This document shows positions 35,715-44,198 of a DNA stretch of 64,000 bases, in pieces. The notes under the pieces were generated by a model. That model was not told the origin of the DNA. It saw only the letters and a list, made by a program, of their open reading frames with translations, and searched no databases. The DNA is from Legionella sp. GTDB lineage: Bacteria; Pseudomonadota; Gammaproteobacteria; Legionellales; Legionellaceae. The position numbers were made by a program, and so were the translations under genes. The stretch's first letter is position 1. Every line of letters starts with the position of its first letter. The stretch lies in assembly GCA_002786165.1 (NCBI GenBank), contig PEQK01000012.1, positions 272,209-336,208 on the forward strand. Direction: 5' to 3'.

Positions 35715-35954
35715 TTAAAGGCTAAGCTCACTATGTGAGCCAAGCCGAACAAGCTGTAAGGTAGCATCATATGGCTTTCTATAAATTAAAACCAGATCAG
35801 GTTTAATATGACAATCACGATGATCATGCCAATTATTTGAAAGCGCATAGTCGCGATGTTTTTCAGGAAGCGGCTTATCATTAGCAAGTAGTTTTAAAAT
35901 ATCGGTAAAGTTGAAATACACCTTAGTTTTTAAATCAAAAGACTTACAACGCAT
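35715..35954 (-). pseudogene. YafQ-family (RelE-type) toxin, N-terminus replaced
   Basis: The C-terminal part, KPLPEKHRDYALSNNW then DCHIKPDLVLIYRK and LVRLGSHSELS, is a clear YafQ/RelE mRNA-interferase tail. YafQ proteins have about 90 residues with a conserved YTxxFKKDxKR start. Here only about 60 residues match and the first 15-20 come from unrelated sequence. No antitoxin gene (DinJ-like) is seen. The toxin is probably dead. Confidence 0.7.
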
Positions 35955-36216
35955 CTATATCAAATCTATAGTTGATGAACTTCGTAAAGCCAACAACTCT
36001 GACTTAGACAGCTATTTTTTTGGCCCATTATCTATGGGATATCAAGGTACAGGAAAAAACTTATTAGAACCAGAGTCTACACAAGTAGTCATAGATTATT
36101 TAAAAGAAGTTCGCTATAAATATTCGCCTCAAGGGGTTAGAGCCAATCCTAAAGACATTCATCGCAATACGACTGCACCCTACTATTTTGAGTTAATCAA
36201 AAGTATGGGCGTATAA
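35911..36216 (+). pseudogene. Fragment of an unknown gene, N-terminus lost
   Basis: Not recognised. The frame has no ATG with a ribosome-binding site near its start (TTG at 35911) and overlaps the YafQ remnant head to head. From about residue 15 it reads like the C-terminal end of a larger protein (SYFFGPLSMGYQGTGKNLLEPE). A deletion that joined two truncated genes near 35905-35945 explains both. Confidence 0.4.
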
Positions 36217-36253
36217 AGATGTTATGTGTTGTACATCTTGCCACTTATGTACT

Positions 36254-36303
36254 CTTTAGGCAGACTCAAATGATGATGCATCACTATCTTAATCTGCCTA
36301 AAG
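36254..36303. repeat. 11-bp inverted repeat with nested palindrome
   Basis: CTTTAGGCAGA (36254-36264) and TCTGCCTAAAG (36293-36303) are exact inverses, and the centre contains the palindrome GATGCATC. It lies at the edge between the decayed accessory region and the tpx gene. It may be a terminator for the tpx transcript or a miniature-element end. Confidence 0.4.
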
Positions 36304-36369
36304 TAAGCCGCATGTCATATCAAATCTGAGCAACTACAATTCATTACATTGAATGAATAGCATCCATGC

Positions 36370-36876
36370 TTATTGTGTTAGCAATCTGTCTAATGCTGCC
36401 TGATAATTTGGAGGATTCGACACATCGGCCACTAATTCATGATAAATGACTCGATGATTTGAATCTAAAACAATGATCGCACGCGCCAGCAACCCAGCAA
36501 GGGGACCATCTACAATGGTGACACCAAATAAATCACCAAATTCACGATTTCTAAAATCAGACAGAAAAGTGATTGATTTTAAATTTTCACCCTGAAGAAC
36601 ACGTTTTAGTGCAAAGGGTAAATCCATTGAAATACACAGAACCGCCACGTCATGGTTGATCACGGCAGCTTCTTGAAACTTTTTTACCGAGTCAAAACAA
36701 ACCTTAGTGTCAATACTAGGATAAACATTAATGAGCACAGCTCGATTTTTAAAATCCGCTAATGAGCATGTTGAAAGATCGACCTTTGTTGCAACAAAAT
36801 CAGGTGCCTCACTACCTATTTCTGGCAGTTCCCCATAAGTACGTAATCGTTGTTCCTTTAAATAAATGGTTCCCAT
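36370..36876 (-). CDS. tpx: Tpx-type thiol peroxidase lacking the resolving cysteine
   Basis: The 168-residue peroxiredoxin has PSIDTKVC with the peroxidatic Cys60, and the family-specific ISMDLPFA and GPLAGLLARAIIV stretches. Tpx reduces alkyl and hydrogen peroxides with thioredoxin. In E. coli Tpx the resolving Cys95 sits in the sequence RFC. Here the same place reads RVL (Leu94), so the usual Cys60-Cys95 disulphide cannot form. It may act as a one-Cys enzyme with another reductant, or use Cys81. Spaced 16 bases after the EEP-fold gene on the same strand. Confidence 0.85.
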   Translation of the reverse strand: MGTIYLKEQRLRTYGELPEIGSEAPDFVATKVDLSTCSLADFKNRAVLINVYPSIDTKVCFDSVKKFQEAAVINHDVAVLCISMDLPFALKRVLQGENLKSITFLSDFRNREFGDLFGVTIVDGPLAGLLARAIIVLDSNHRVIYHELVADVSNPPNYQAALDRLLTQ

Positions 36877-36892
36877 CGCGTATCTCCTGACT

Positions 36893-38278
36893 TTAGAACG
36901 TCATTCTCGGTGCATAAATTGCATCGTTTTGACCTAAAATATCCATTGCATCATTGGCTTCCTCATTAGATACATCTCTTTGTACAGGAAGCTCAAATGA
37001 AGGACTAGCACTTGATCTATATATCTTTTTATCCTTGAAATGCACTCTTAAAGACATTTCTGCAGGCGGTGATATTGGCATACAAGATATACGTTCAACA
37101 TCGATTTTAGGAGCCCTGGAATTTGTAAATAGGGCATCAATGCTCTTATTGATATTACCATAATCAGCACCTGCCATAGTACCTAAGGATGGATAGATCA
37201 GACGATGCCCAGTGGAGTGTTGATTAAAAAACTCTTGTGCGTGGTTGTAATCGCCTGGAAGATAAAATTCAATATCCTTATCAAGATGTTGTTTTAATGT
37301 ATTTATTTTAGCAACAATATCATCCATCAGATTATCTACGCCACCTGGGTGGTGCACTGAACCTACTATCAATTGCGTACCCAATGTTATATGTTCAAAT
37401 CCAGCAATAATGCATGGTTTTTTACCATCATCCAATTCACATAAAAGAGGCTGTCCAATAACTTTAAATTTAGTTGAATCATAAAATAAAGCACAATGAT
37501 CGCTTGTTGTCCCATTAACTCGATGAACCAAACATTGTTTTTTGGGTAGCAACAATTGGATATCAGCAGGATTAGTACATTCCTGCAGACAAAGAAAATC
37601 TGTATCACATAATGCCCTCATTAATTCTTTATTTGCCTGCAGTTTCTTTAACCGATTACTCCATTGCAATACGCCTTGATCGTGTTTTATATGATAAATT
37701 AAGTCTACACTATGTTGAATTGCCAACTGAAACTCATAAGCATGCTTGTGTTTGTTATTCAAAAAAATACCAGCTATCTCTTTCCGAGATTGCTGAGCTT
37801 GGGCTACCTTCGATTTTGATGTGACAGGATCTCTAGAGCGTGTTAATAACGACCCATACTGCTGTAACGAGTTGAATTTCTCTAATAGAGTATGATCAAG
37901 TGTAACGATCTGATCATTCTTTCGATTATCATAGAGAAACTGCCCAAGCTCGGAAAAATAGTGATACAACTTATTTTTGTCATTGCCTCCATAAATGTTG
38001 TCTTCGCTCATAGCAGCTAATAACTGTTGCGTCCCTGTAATATTCATAAAGTTATTATAAAGATGCGCATCTGCAAGCAAATTCCAACTGATCATCGTTA
38101 CATCAGTGTTCTCCTTTGTTACATCATCGTTATCTTTTTGCACAAGAATTTTAATCGGCACATGGTCTGAAATGCCTTCTTGGATCAATCCAAGACGATG
38201 CGCACTTGTTCCTCGTCGAAAAGCACTTCCTGCCAAGCTCTCTTCTAATAGAGCGCTAATTTTTTTATAGCCAACCAT
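36893..38278 (-). CDS. Endonuclease/exonuclease/phosphatase-fold protein, effector candidate
   Basis: The 461-residue protein starts at the ATG at 38278, which has GGAGAT upstream; a frame start at 38347 adds 23 hydrophobic residues with no such site. EEP-fold motifs are TMISWNLLAD (about 58-67), FLCLQECTNPAD with the metal Glu, LIVGSVHHPGG and the PGDYNHAQ loop. The fold covers exonucleases, deadenylases, inositol phosphatases and sphingomyelinases. There is no signal peptide, and long flanks have no match. A host-directed phosphatase or nuclease secreted by Dot/Icm is possible but unproven. Confidence 0.7.
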   Translation of the reverse strand: MVGYKKISALLEESLAGSAFRRGTSAHRLGLIQEGISDHVPIKILVQKDNDDVTKENTDVTMISWNLLADAHLYNNFMNITGTQQLLAAMSEDNIYGGNDKNKLYHYFSELGQFLYDNRKNDQIVTLDHTLLEKFNSLQQYGSLLTRSRDPVTSKSKVAQAQQSRKEIAGIFLNNKHKHAYEFQLAIQHSVDLIYHIKHDQGVLQWSNRLKKLQANKELMRALCDTDFLCLQECTNPADIQLLLPKKQCLVHRVNGTTSDHCALFYDSTKFKVIGQPLLCELDDGKKPCIIAGFEHITLGTQLIVGSVHHPGGVDNLMDDIVAKINTLKQHLDKDIEFYLPGDYNHAQEFFNQHSTGHRLIYPSLGTMAGADYGNINKSIDALFTNSRAPKIDVERISCMPISPPAEMSLRVHFKDKKIYRSSASPSFELPVQRDVSNEEANDAMDILGQNDAIYAPRMTF

Positions 38279-38516
38279 ATTATCTCCAGCTATACAGCAA
38301 TGTAGATAATTAATATATAGACCTTTTGGAGAAAAAATAAAAAACACATTGATTTATTTTAAGTCTTTTATCCGCTTAAATGATTTAAAGTTAACCTGGT
38401 CAAAAGAGTTAACAAAAAAGTTGTTCATGATGAGGAGGAACATGAAATACCTTGATTCCACTTCGTTGCATCAAGGCTACTATGAATAAATCTGGCTATT
38501 TTTTCTTATGGGTATA

Positions 38517-38921
38517 TCAATCAGGACCGTCATGTATCAAATCAGTTTTCCATAGAAATGTCTTTAAATTGATGCGACCATGTTTTGAAACAATAATACC
38601 TTCCGCTTCAAGATAAGATTTTTGCATAGCGAAATTTGGTGATCCGTCTGTAAAAGATAAACGGCCTTCTGATTTTATAACGCGTTGCCAAGGCAGATCA
38701 TATTTTTGAGTACTCGAATGCAGCAACCAACCCACAGATCGAGAGCCACGTGGGTTACCGGCGAGCTTTGCAATAAGACCATAGGTGGCAACTGTTCCTG
38801 GTGGTATAGCACGAATCAGTGTAATAACGCGCTTTGAAAACTCAAGACGCATATCTGCCTCACCTCTACCCTGCTCAATGACAAATCTCTGATCACGAGA
38901 AGGTCTTATCTGCTTTATCAT
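38517..38921 (-). CDS. Alkyltransferase-like protein (MGMT family, no active-site Cys)
   Basis: The 134-residue protein matches the DNA-binding domain of O6-methylguanine-DNA methyltransferases: VITLIRAIPPGTVATYGLIAKLAG, the Arg finger region and the active-site loop. The canonical PCHRV reads PWQRV, so Trp replaces the acceptor Cys. Such alkyltransferase-like proteins bind alkylated guanine and hand it to nucleotide excision repair without removing the alkyl group. It lies 16 bases downstream of the DUF486 membrane-protein gene. Confidence 0.87.
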   Translation of the reverse strand: MIKQIRPSRDQRFVIEQGRGEADMRLEFSKRVITLIRAIPPGTVATYGLIAKLAGNPRGSRSVGWLLHSSTQKYDLPWQRVIKSEGRLSFTDGSPNFAMQKSYLEAEGIIVSKHGRINLKTFLWKTDLIHDGPD

Positions 38922-38937
38922 TTCTCTTTAATTTCCC

Positions 38938-39285
38938 TTAACGAAACATAAAATATACAGCACCCAACATACAAAGAGCGGCCCAAAAATAATTCCATGA
39001 TAGCCCTTGGTGCATATAAAAAACGGCAAAAGGCACAAATACTGAAAGGGTTATAACTTCCTGTATGATTTTAAGTTGCGCCAAGCTCAGTGCCCCGCTA
39101 TTAAAGCCTATACGATTTGCAGGAACTTGGAATAGATATTCAAAAAAAGCAATGCCCCAGCTGATTGATATAGCAATCCATAACGCTTTATGGTTCAAAT
39201 TTTTTAAATGAGCGTACCAAGCAAACGTCATAAAAGTGTTTGAGCAAATAAGTAGCAATCCTGTATAAGCATACGCCGAAATCAT
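38938..39285 (-). CDS. DMT-family (DUF486) small membrane protein
   Basis: The 115-residue protein starts at the ATG at 39285, preceded by AGGAG at proper spacing; the longer frame from 39345 is not favoured. Four hydrophobic helices and the motif ISWGIAFFEYLFQVPANRIG identify DUF486 of the drug/metabolite transporter superfamily. Substrate is unknown. Probably cotranscribed with the alkyltransferase-like gene downstream. Confidence 0.83.
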   Translation of the reverse strand: MISAYAYTGLLLICSNTFMTFAWYAHLKNLNHKALWIAISISWGIAFFEYLFQVPANRIGFNSGALSLAQLKIIQEVITLSVFVPFAVFYMHQGLSWNYFWAALCMLGAVYFMFR

Positions 39286-39431
39286 GATGACTCCTAGTGA
39301 CCAGATGTGTATAGCGTATGGTAAACCAAATGTGTCTTCATTCAAAAAAACTCTGATATGAGTTTAGAAAATTGCCAATAATCCATGTAAAATAACGGTT
39401 AATAACACTCGAATTCCTTAGGACTTACATC

Positions 39432-40655
39432 ATGTGGATGGATTTAAAACCGCTAAAACGTCATCGTGATTTTCGATACGCCTATTTCGGGCAATTCATT
39501 TCTTTTTTCGGAACCATGATGAGCTGGGTTGCGTTGCCTTATCAAATTTATCACATGACTCATTCTACGTTAGCCGTAGGCTTACTCGGTCTCGTAGAGC
39601 TTGTTCCTTTGTTGTTGACTGCCTTTATTGGTGGCGCATTGGCTGATGTATTGGATAGACGAAAATTACTGATCCGATCGGAAATAGGCATGGCTATTGG
39701 ATGTTTATGTTTGGTTTTTAATGCCCTGGCTCCTCATCCACACTTATGGCTGATCTATCTCATTGCAGCACTTCTATCTGCTTTAAGTGGATTGCATCGC
39801 CCTTCACTCGATGCATTAATGCCCCGTCTTGTTTCGCATGAAGACATCCAAGCCACGAGTGTTTTAGCCATGTTTAGAAGCACCGTTGGCATGATAGGCG
39901 GACCTGCTGTTGCTGGAATTTGTATCGCAAGTTTTGGACTAGCGTGGACCTATGTGATTGATTGTTTAACATTTGTCTTTTCCATAGCAGCACTCACGCA
40001 GATCAAAAGCATCATACCGCCTGAAAACCAAGAGCAACCCAGTTTAAAAAGTGTTGTTGTAGCAATTCACTATGCAGTGAGCCGGCAAGAATTAATGGGT
40101 ACTTATCTGATTGATTTTGTCGCAATGGTTTTTGCAATGCCAAATGCATTGTTCCCCGCTATGGCAGTGATGCTAGGAGGTACAAAAACATTAGGCTGGT
40201 TATATGCAGCGCCTGCAATTGGCGCTTTTATCATCACTGTATTCAGTGGCTGGACTCAGAAAATCAGACGTCACGGAGCTTTTGTTGCCATCGCGGCCAT
40301 CCTCTGGGGCGGCGCTATTGCTTGTGTAGGACTATCTCATCACTTATATCTGATCGTGTTTTTCTTGATCTTAGCAGGAGGCGCAGACTGTATCAGCGGT
40401 ATATTTAGAACCACGATTTGGAATGAAACCATTCCTGATAAATTACGCGGCAGAATGGCTAGTTTGGAAATGGTAAGCTACATGAGCGGCCCCTTACTAG
40501 GCAATGCGCAAGTAGGCTTTTTAGCATCTATGACAAGCATACAGTTTGCCATTTCGGTAGGCGGAATGTTATGCGTCGCGGCAGTATGCTGCAGTATCTT
40601 TTTATTACCCGATTTTTGGAAATATCAGGCTAATAAAATGTCATTATCCGAATAA
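39432..40655 (+). CDS. MFS exporter (EntS/MFS_3 type)
   Basis: The 407-residue protein has 11-12 transmembrane helices and the MFS loop 2-3 motif GGALADVLDRRKLL. The N-terminal FGQFISFFGTMMSWVALPYQIY style is that of the EntS/Bacillibactin-exporter-like MFS_3 group. Substrates in this group are siderophores and drugs; none can be assigned here. It precedes the WYL regulator gene by 36 bases on the same strand. Confidence 0.87.
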   Translation: MWMDLKPLKRHRDFRYAYFGQFISFFGTMMSWVALPYQIYHMTHSTLAVGLLGLVELVPLLLTAFIGGALADVLDRRKLLIRSEIGMAIGCLCLVFNALAPHPHLWLIYLIAALLSALSGLHRPSLDALMPRLVSHEDIQATSVLAMFRSTVGMIGGPAVAGICIASFGLAWTYVIDCLTFVFSIAALTQIKSIIPPENQEQPSLKSVVVAIHYAVSRQELMGTYLIDFVAMVFAMPNALFPAMAVMLGGTKTLGWLYAAPAIGAFIITVFSGWTQKIRRHGAFVAIAAILWGGAIACVGLSHHLYLIVFFLILAGGADCISGIFRTTIWNETIPDKLRGRMASLEMVSYMSGPLLGNAQVGFLASMTSIQFAISVGGMLCVAAVCCSIFLLPDFWKYQANKMSLSE

Positions 40656-40691
40656 TACTACCAAACGATTCATCATTCATGGGGGCAACCT

Positions 40692-41384
40692 TTGTCTAGA
40701 ACACAACGTCTTTTCGATCTCCTCCAAATACTTCGACAACATCGCTATCCTGTCAGCGGAAAACAGTTAGCAGAAACGCTTGGGGTAAGCATACGGACTC
40801 TTTATCGAGACATAGCCACGTTGCAGGCACAAGGCGCCTCAATCACAGGCGAACCAGGTGTGGGGTATGTTTTACGTCCCGGATTTATGTTGCCTCCATT
40901 GATGTTTTCTGAAGAAGAAATCCAAGCATTGGTTCTTGGTTCACGATGGGTTGCACGAAGGACGGATAAGAAGCTAGGACTTGCTGCCACAAATGTTTTA
41001 GCCAAAATAGCCGCTGTTCTTCCGGAAGACCTGAGACATCAACTTGAGTTTTCAGGTTTGTTCATTGGCCCTGCAAAAGCGTTGGTAGATCGTGATGATG
41101 AAAGAGAGGCCTCCATACGCCATGCTATTCGTAAAGAGTGTAAGCTTCAAATGACGTATACCGATGTCAAAGGAGATGAGTCAGAGCGTATTATCTGGCC
41201 TCTAGCACTTGGATTTTTTGACGAGATGCATGTTGTCGCTGCTTGGTGTGAGCTAAGGCAAGATTTTCGTCATTTTCGAACAGATAGAATTGTGACCTTG
41301 GTACCGTTAGAAACTCGTTATCCTAAACGTCGTCAAACCTTACTTAAAAAATGGCGTGAAGCTCACAATATACCTGATCAATAA
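40692..41384 (+). CDS. YafY-type HTH/WYL transcriptional regulator
   Basis: The 230-residue protein starts at a TTG behind a GGGGG site. It has an N-terminal HTH_11 domain (GKQLAETLGVSIRTLYRDIATL, about 23-44) and a WYL-type domain (about 135-220). WYL domains bind nucleic-acid or nucleotide-like ligands and often control damage or defence genes. It opens a cluster with VOC, EVE and GyrI-like genes and may regulate the MFS gene upstream. Confidence 0.88.
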   Translation: MSRTQRLFDLLQILRQHRYPVSGKQLAETLGVSIRTLYRDIATLQAQGASITGEPGVGYVLRPGFMLPPLMFSEEEIQALVLGSRWVARRTDKKLGLAATNVLAKIAAVLPEDLRHQLEFSGLFIGPAKALVDRDDEREASIRHAIRKECKLQMTYTDVKGDESERIIWPLALGFFDEMHVVAAWCELRQDFRHFRTDRIVTLVPLETRYPKRRQTLLKKWREAHNIPDQ

Positions 41385-41467
41385 GCAAGCACTTAATGCT
41401 GACAAAAACTGTCACTCCCTCTCGGTAAAATAGGCTCGTTACTATCACATCAATTCCAGGGGAAAAT

Positions 41468-41845
41468 ATGATGCTCGAACCAAATGTTATTGTACTTTAT
41501 GTTGATGACATGGCTATAACCAGTCAATTTTATCAGGACTTACTTGGAATAAAGCCAATCGATGCGTCAATAGATTTTCATAGTTTCATATTATCCAATG
41601 GAATGAATTTAGCTTTGAAAGCAAAACATTCGGTTGTACCTCAAACCGAAGTAAAGGGTGGTAATGGTGAATTAGCCTTTGCACTCGATGATCATAAAAA
41701 AGTAGATGAGTTATTTGCAACATGCCAAGCCAAAGGCATAAGCATTATTTTTCCGACAAGCCAGGTGCCTTTTGGCTATACTTTTGTTGCCCTTGATCCA
41801 GATGGTCACCGGTTACGAGTGGTTTCTCTTGGACAATCATCATGA
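41468..41845 (+). CDS. VOC-family (glyoxalase/bleomycin-resistance fold) protein
   Basis: The 125-residue protein has the paired beta-alpha-beta-beta-beta modules of the vicinal oxygen chelate fold: [21 protein letters not shown] at the N-terminus and [12 protein letters not shown] at the C-terminus. Substrate cannot be told. The stop overlaps the EVE-domain gene by 4 bases. Confidence 0.87.
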   Translation: MMLEPNVIVLYVDDMAITSQFYQDLLGIKPIDASIDFHSFILSNGMNLALKAKHSVVPQTEVKGGNGELAFALDDHKKVDELFATCQAKGISIIFPTSQVPFGYTFVALDPDGHRLRVVSLGQSS

Positions 41846-42270
41846 CATGCTGGATGGTTGTTGCATCAGCAGCACATGTTCGACATGGTCGTGCACAAGG
41901 ATTTATGCAAGTTTGTCATGGAAAAGGCGGACCTTTACGACGTTTAAGGCCTAATGATAGGGTTGTGTATTATTCACCAACAGTGACATTTCGCGGACAA
42001 GACAAATTACAATCGTTTACCGCAATAGGACAAGTGACAGAAAGAGAACCATACCAAGTTGACATGGGTAATGGCTTTTGTCCATTTCGGCGGGATATGC
42101 GTTGGTTTGAGTCAGAAGAAGCTGCCATCCTTCCGCTTCTCAATCAATTAGATTTCACAAAAAATAAAAAGAATTGGGGCTATCAATTTCGTTTTGGACT
42201 GCTAGAACTCAGCGAGCATGATATGCAACAAATTTCTATGGCAATGCGCATGAACTATATTAAGGAGTGA
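41842..42270 (+). CDS. EVE-domain protein
   Basis: The 142-residue protein is a single EVE domain (PUA-like). It opens with a [11 protein letters not shown] strand, has [12 protein letters not shown] and ends with [17 protein letters not shown] domains bind modified bases in DNA or RNA. It is the middle gene of a tightly packed set (4-base overlap before, 4-base gap after). Confidence 0.82.
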   Translation: MTCWMVVASAAHVRHGRAQGFMQVCHGKGGPLRRLRPNDRVVYYSPTVTFRGQDKLQSFTAIGQVTEREPYQVDMGNGFCPFRRDMRWFESEEAAILPLLNQLDFTKNKKNWGYQFRFGLLELSEHDMQQISMAMRMNYIKE

Positions 42271-42274
42271 CTAA

Positions 42275-42721
42275 GTGTCTATACAACCACCCATCAAAAC
42301 ACAAGTAGAAGGTTTTACAGTGACGGGCTTTCACGTCAGAACTCAAAATAGAGACGAATTTAATGAGACAACAGCGAAATTACCGAGTCTTTGGCAACAG
42401 TTTTATACCAGTGAGTTAGGCACCAATACTCATATCTTTGGTGTTTATTCCAACTATGATTCAGATGCTAATGGCCCTTATACAGTTACTGTGGGTTTTA
42501 AATCTAACGATGTAAAAACTCCATTGAGTTCTGTGGCCATACAAGCGGGCCATTACCTTGTTTTTCAAGGCACAGGTCCAATGCCTGCTACAGTGGTTGA
42601 AGCTTGGAAACAGGTATGGGCGTTTTTTGAAACAAACACAGAGCACCAGCGTAATTTTATTAGTGACTTTGAGTCTTATAGCAGCCCTGATCAAGTGGCG
42701 ATTTATATTGGATTAAAATAA
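42275..42721 (+). CDS. GyrI-like/effector-binding domain protein
   Basis: The 148-residue protein starts at a GTG five bases after the EVE gene. It is a free-standing AraC-effector-binding/GyrI domain (FTVTGFHVRTQN, FGVYSNYDSDANGPYTVTVGF, IQAGHYLVFQGTGPMP). Relatives bind small hydrophobic ligands or inhibit gyrase. No DNA-binding domain is attached. Confidence 0.83.
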   Translation: MSIQPPIKTQVEGFTVTGFHVRTQNRDEFNETTAKLPSLWQQFYTSELGTNTHIFGVYSNYDSDANGPYTVTVGFKSNDVKTPLSSVAIQAGHYLVFQGTGPMPATVVEAWKQVWAFFETNTEHQRNFISDFESYSSPDQVAIYIGLK

Positions 42722-42816
42722 TCTTATAAGGTTTATTAAATATTATGATAAATAATGGCACGAATAATGAGAAAATATTTATAAATGCTCTTTGAGAGAG
42801 CTAAGTTTGAAATGGG

Positions 42817-42846
42817 GGCCATTAACCATGTCACGATGGCCATTTT
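42817..42846 (+). terminator. Possible terminator of the WYL-VOC-EVE-GyrI unit
   Basis: GGCCAT (42817-42822) pairs with ATGGCC (42836-42841), and outer AAATGG/CCATTT extend the stem past a three-G bulge. TTTTC follows. It lies about 95 bases after the last gene of the unit. Confidence 0.35.
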
Positions 42847-42912
42847 CACTACCACCACTAATTTTTAGTTAGTTTATAGAATAGTCTGATCAAAAAAACA
42901 AGATATTGGCAC

Positions 42913-43947
42913 TTAAAGTGAACGCATCAAATGCCGCGTTGCTGCTTCAAACGGAATACTTGCTAGATTTTTATATTTGGCTTCCACCATGATATCAAAC
43001 TGATCTCTAAATGTTCCTGCCCAATCATTGCAGGCACGATTCCACATCAAGTCACTATGCTGTCTTAGCTGGCTTTTGTTATATCCCTGAGCAAGTAATT
43101 GATTCAAATCAGGACGAACATCCACTGCATGATGGTCTAATACATGTTCTGGTGACACAGAATAGTGAATGACAGGTCTAACACCTCGCCAGCTATCCAT
43201 AACACGTCGCACCTTATCGTCCGTAACCTGAATGTATTCTCCAGTTTTTATCCAATGATGATGAATATCTAAAACCAATGCCAGGTCTTTTTCCAGCTCT
43301 AAACTTGCATCAATGCCCCATGACATTTCATCGTTCTCAATCGTAATGGTGTTTCTTGCCTCTGGTGATAACCGCCCTAAAATTAATTTAATGCCCTCAG
43401 GCCCTTGTTTACCGGAAATATGTACATTACATTTGAAATCCTGAAATGTTTTGCCATACCCCATCCACCTGATTAAATTGGCATGGTATTCAAATTCAGC
43501 AATACTGCGTTCCACAATATCCGGTGAAGCACTGGCAAGAACTACAAATTGCCCTGGGTGCATACTCAGGCGAACATCTAATGTGCGTGCCAAGTCACCC
43601 GCAATACGAAATTGCTGTTCAAGAAAAGTTAACACATCTGTTTGTTGCCAAAAATACTGTAGATTAGGATGTGTAAAGCCAGGGAGTTGATCGCTACCAA
43701 TTCGGACCATGCGTTGCTCGGGAATCAAATGCCCTACATATTCAATAAGATTGTAAACTGAGCGTGTATTGTGGGTGATGATTTCCCATAATTTTTTTTC
43801 CGCTTCATGCTTGCTTTGCGACTCTAGCCACTTCATCGTTGTTGTTTTTTCAGAATAATGTTGTTGTATTTCCTTTAGAATTTTTTTGCTTTGATTTTGA
43901 TTCAAATCCATATATTTACATGCAAAACCTACTCGCTTGAAAACCAT
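42913..43947 (-). CDS. uvsE: UV DNA-damage endonuclease (UvsE/UVDE)
   Basis: UVDE nicks DNA 5' of UV photoproducts and starts an excision route independent of UvrABC. The protein matches the family: RVGFACKYM start, MVRIGSDQLPGFTHP, RLSMHPGQFVVL, NVHISGKQG, NTITIENDE, LVLDIHHHW and PVIHYSVSPE, the metal-binding His and Glu strands of the TIM barrel. The ATG at 43947 gives 344 residues; one at 43980 would add 11. Transcribed alone. Confidence 0.94.
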   Translation of the reverse strand: MVFKRVGFACKYMDLNQNQSKKILKEIQQHYSEKTTTMKWLESQSKHEAEKKLWEIITHNTRSVYNLIEYVGHLIPEQRMVRIGSDQLPGFTHPNLQYFWQQTDVLTFLEQQFRIAGDLARTLDVRLSMHPGQFVVLASASPDIVERSIAEFEYHANLIRWMGYGKTFQDFKCNVHISGKQGPEGIKLILGRLSPEARNTITIENDEMSWGIDASLELEKDLALVLDIHHHWIKTGEYIQVTDDKVRRVMDSWRGVRPVIHYSVSPEHVLDHHAVDVRPDLNQLLAQGYNKSQLRQHSDLMWNRACNDWAGTFRDQFDIMVEAKYKNLASIPFEAATRHLMRSL

Positions 43948-44198
43948 TATGTAAGACCTTTGTGGCGTATGAGCAACCATACGGTTGCTATTCTATAGTA
44001 AAATTTTAGTGTTGTAGATGATAGTTTTTGCACGATAGAGATAATCAAATATAACCATCCAGCAAGATGAGACCGTGCAATTCGCTTCACTACACGGGCT
44101 TTATCTATACAATGCCATATTTAACAGATTTGGCTTTGACTTATCTTACGAATCTCTCGCATAATAAATTCATTCCGATTATAAGAGTGTTTGATCCA

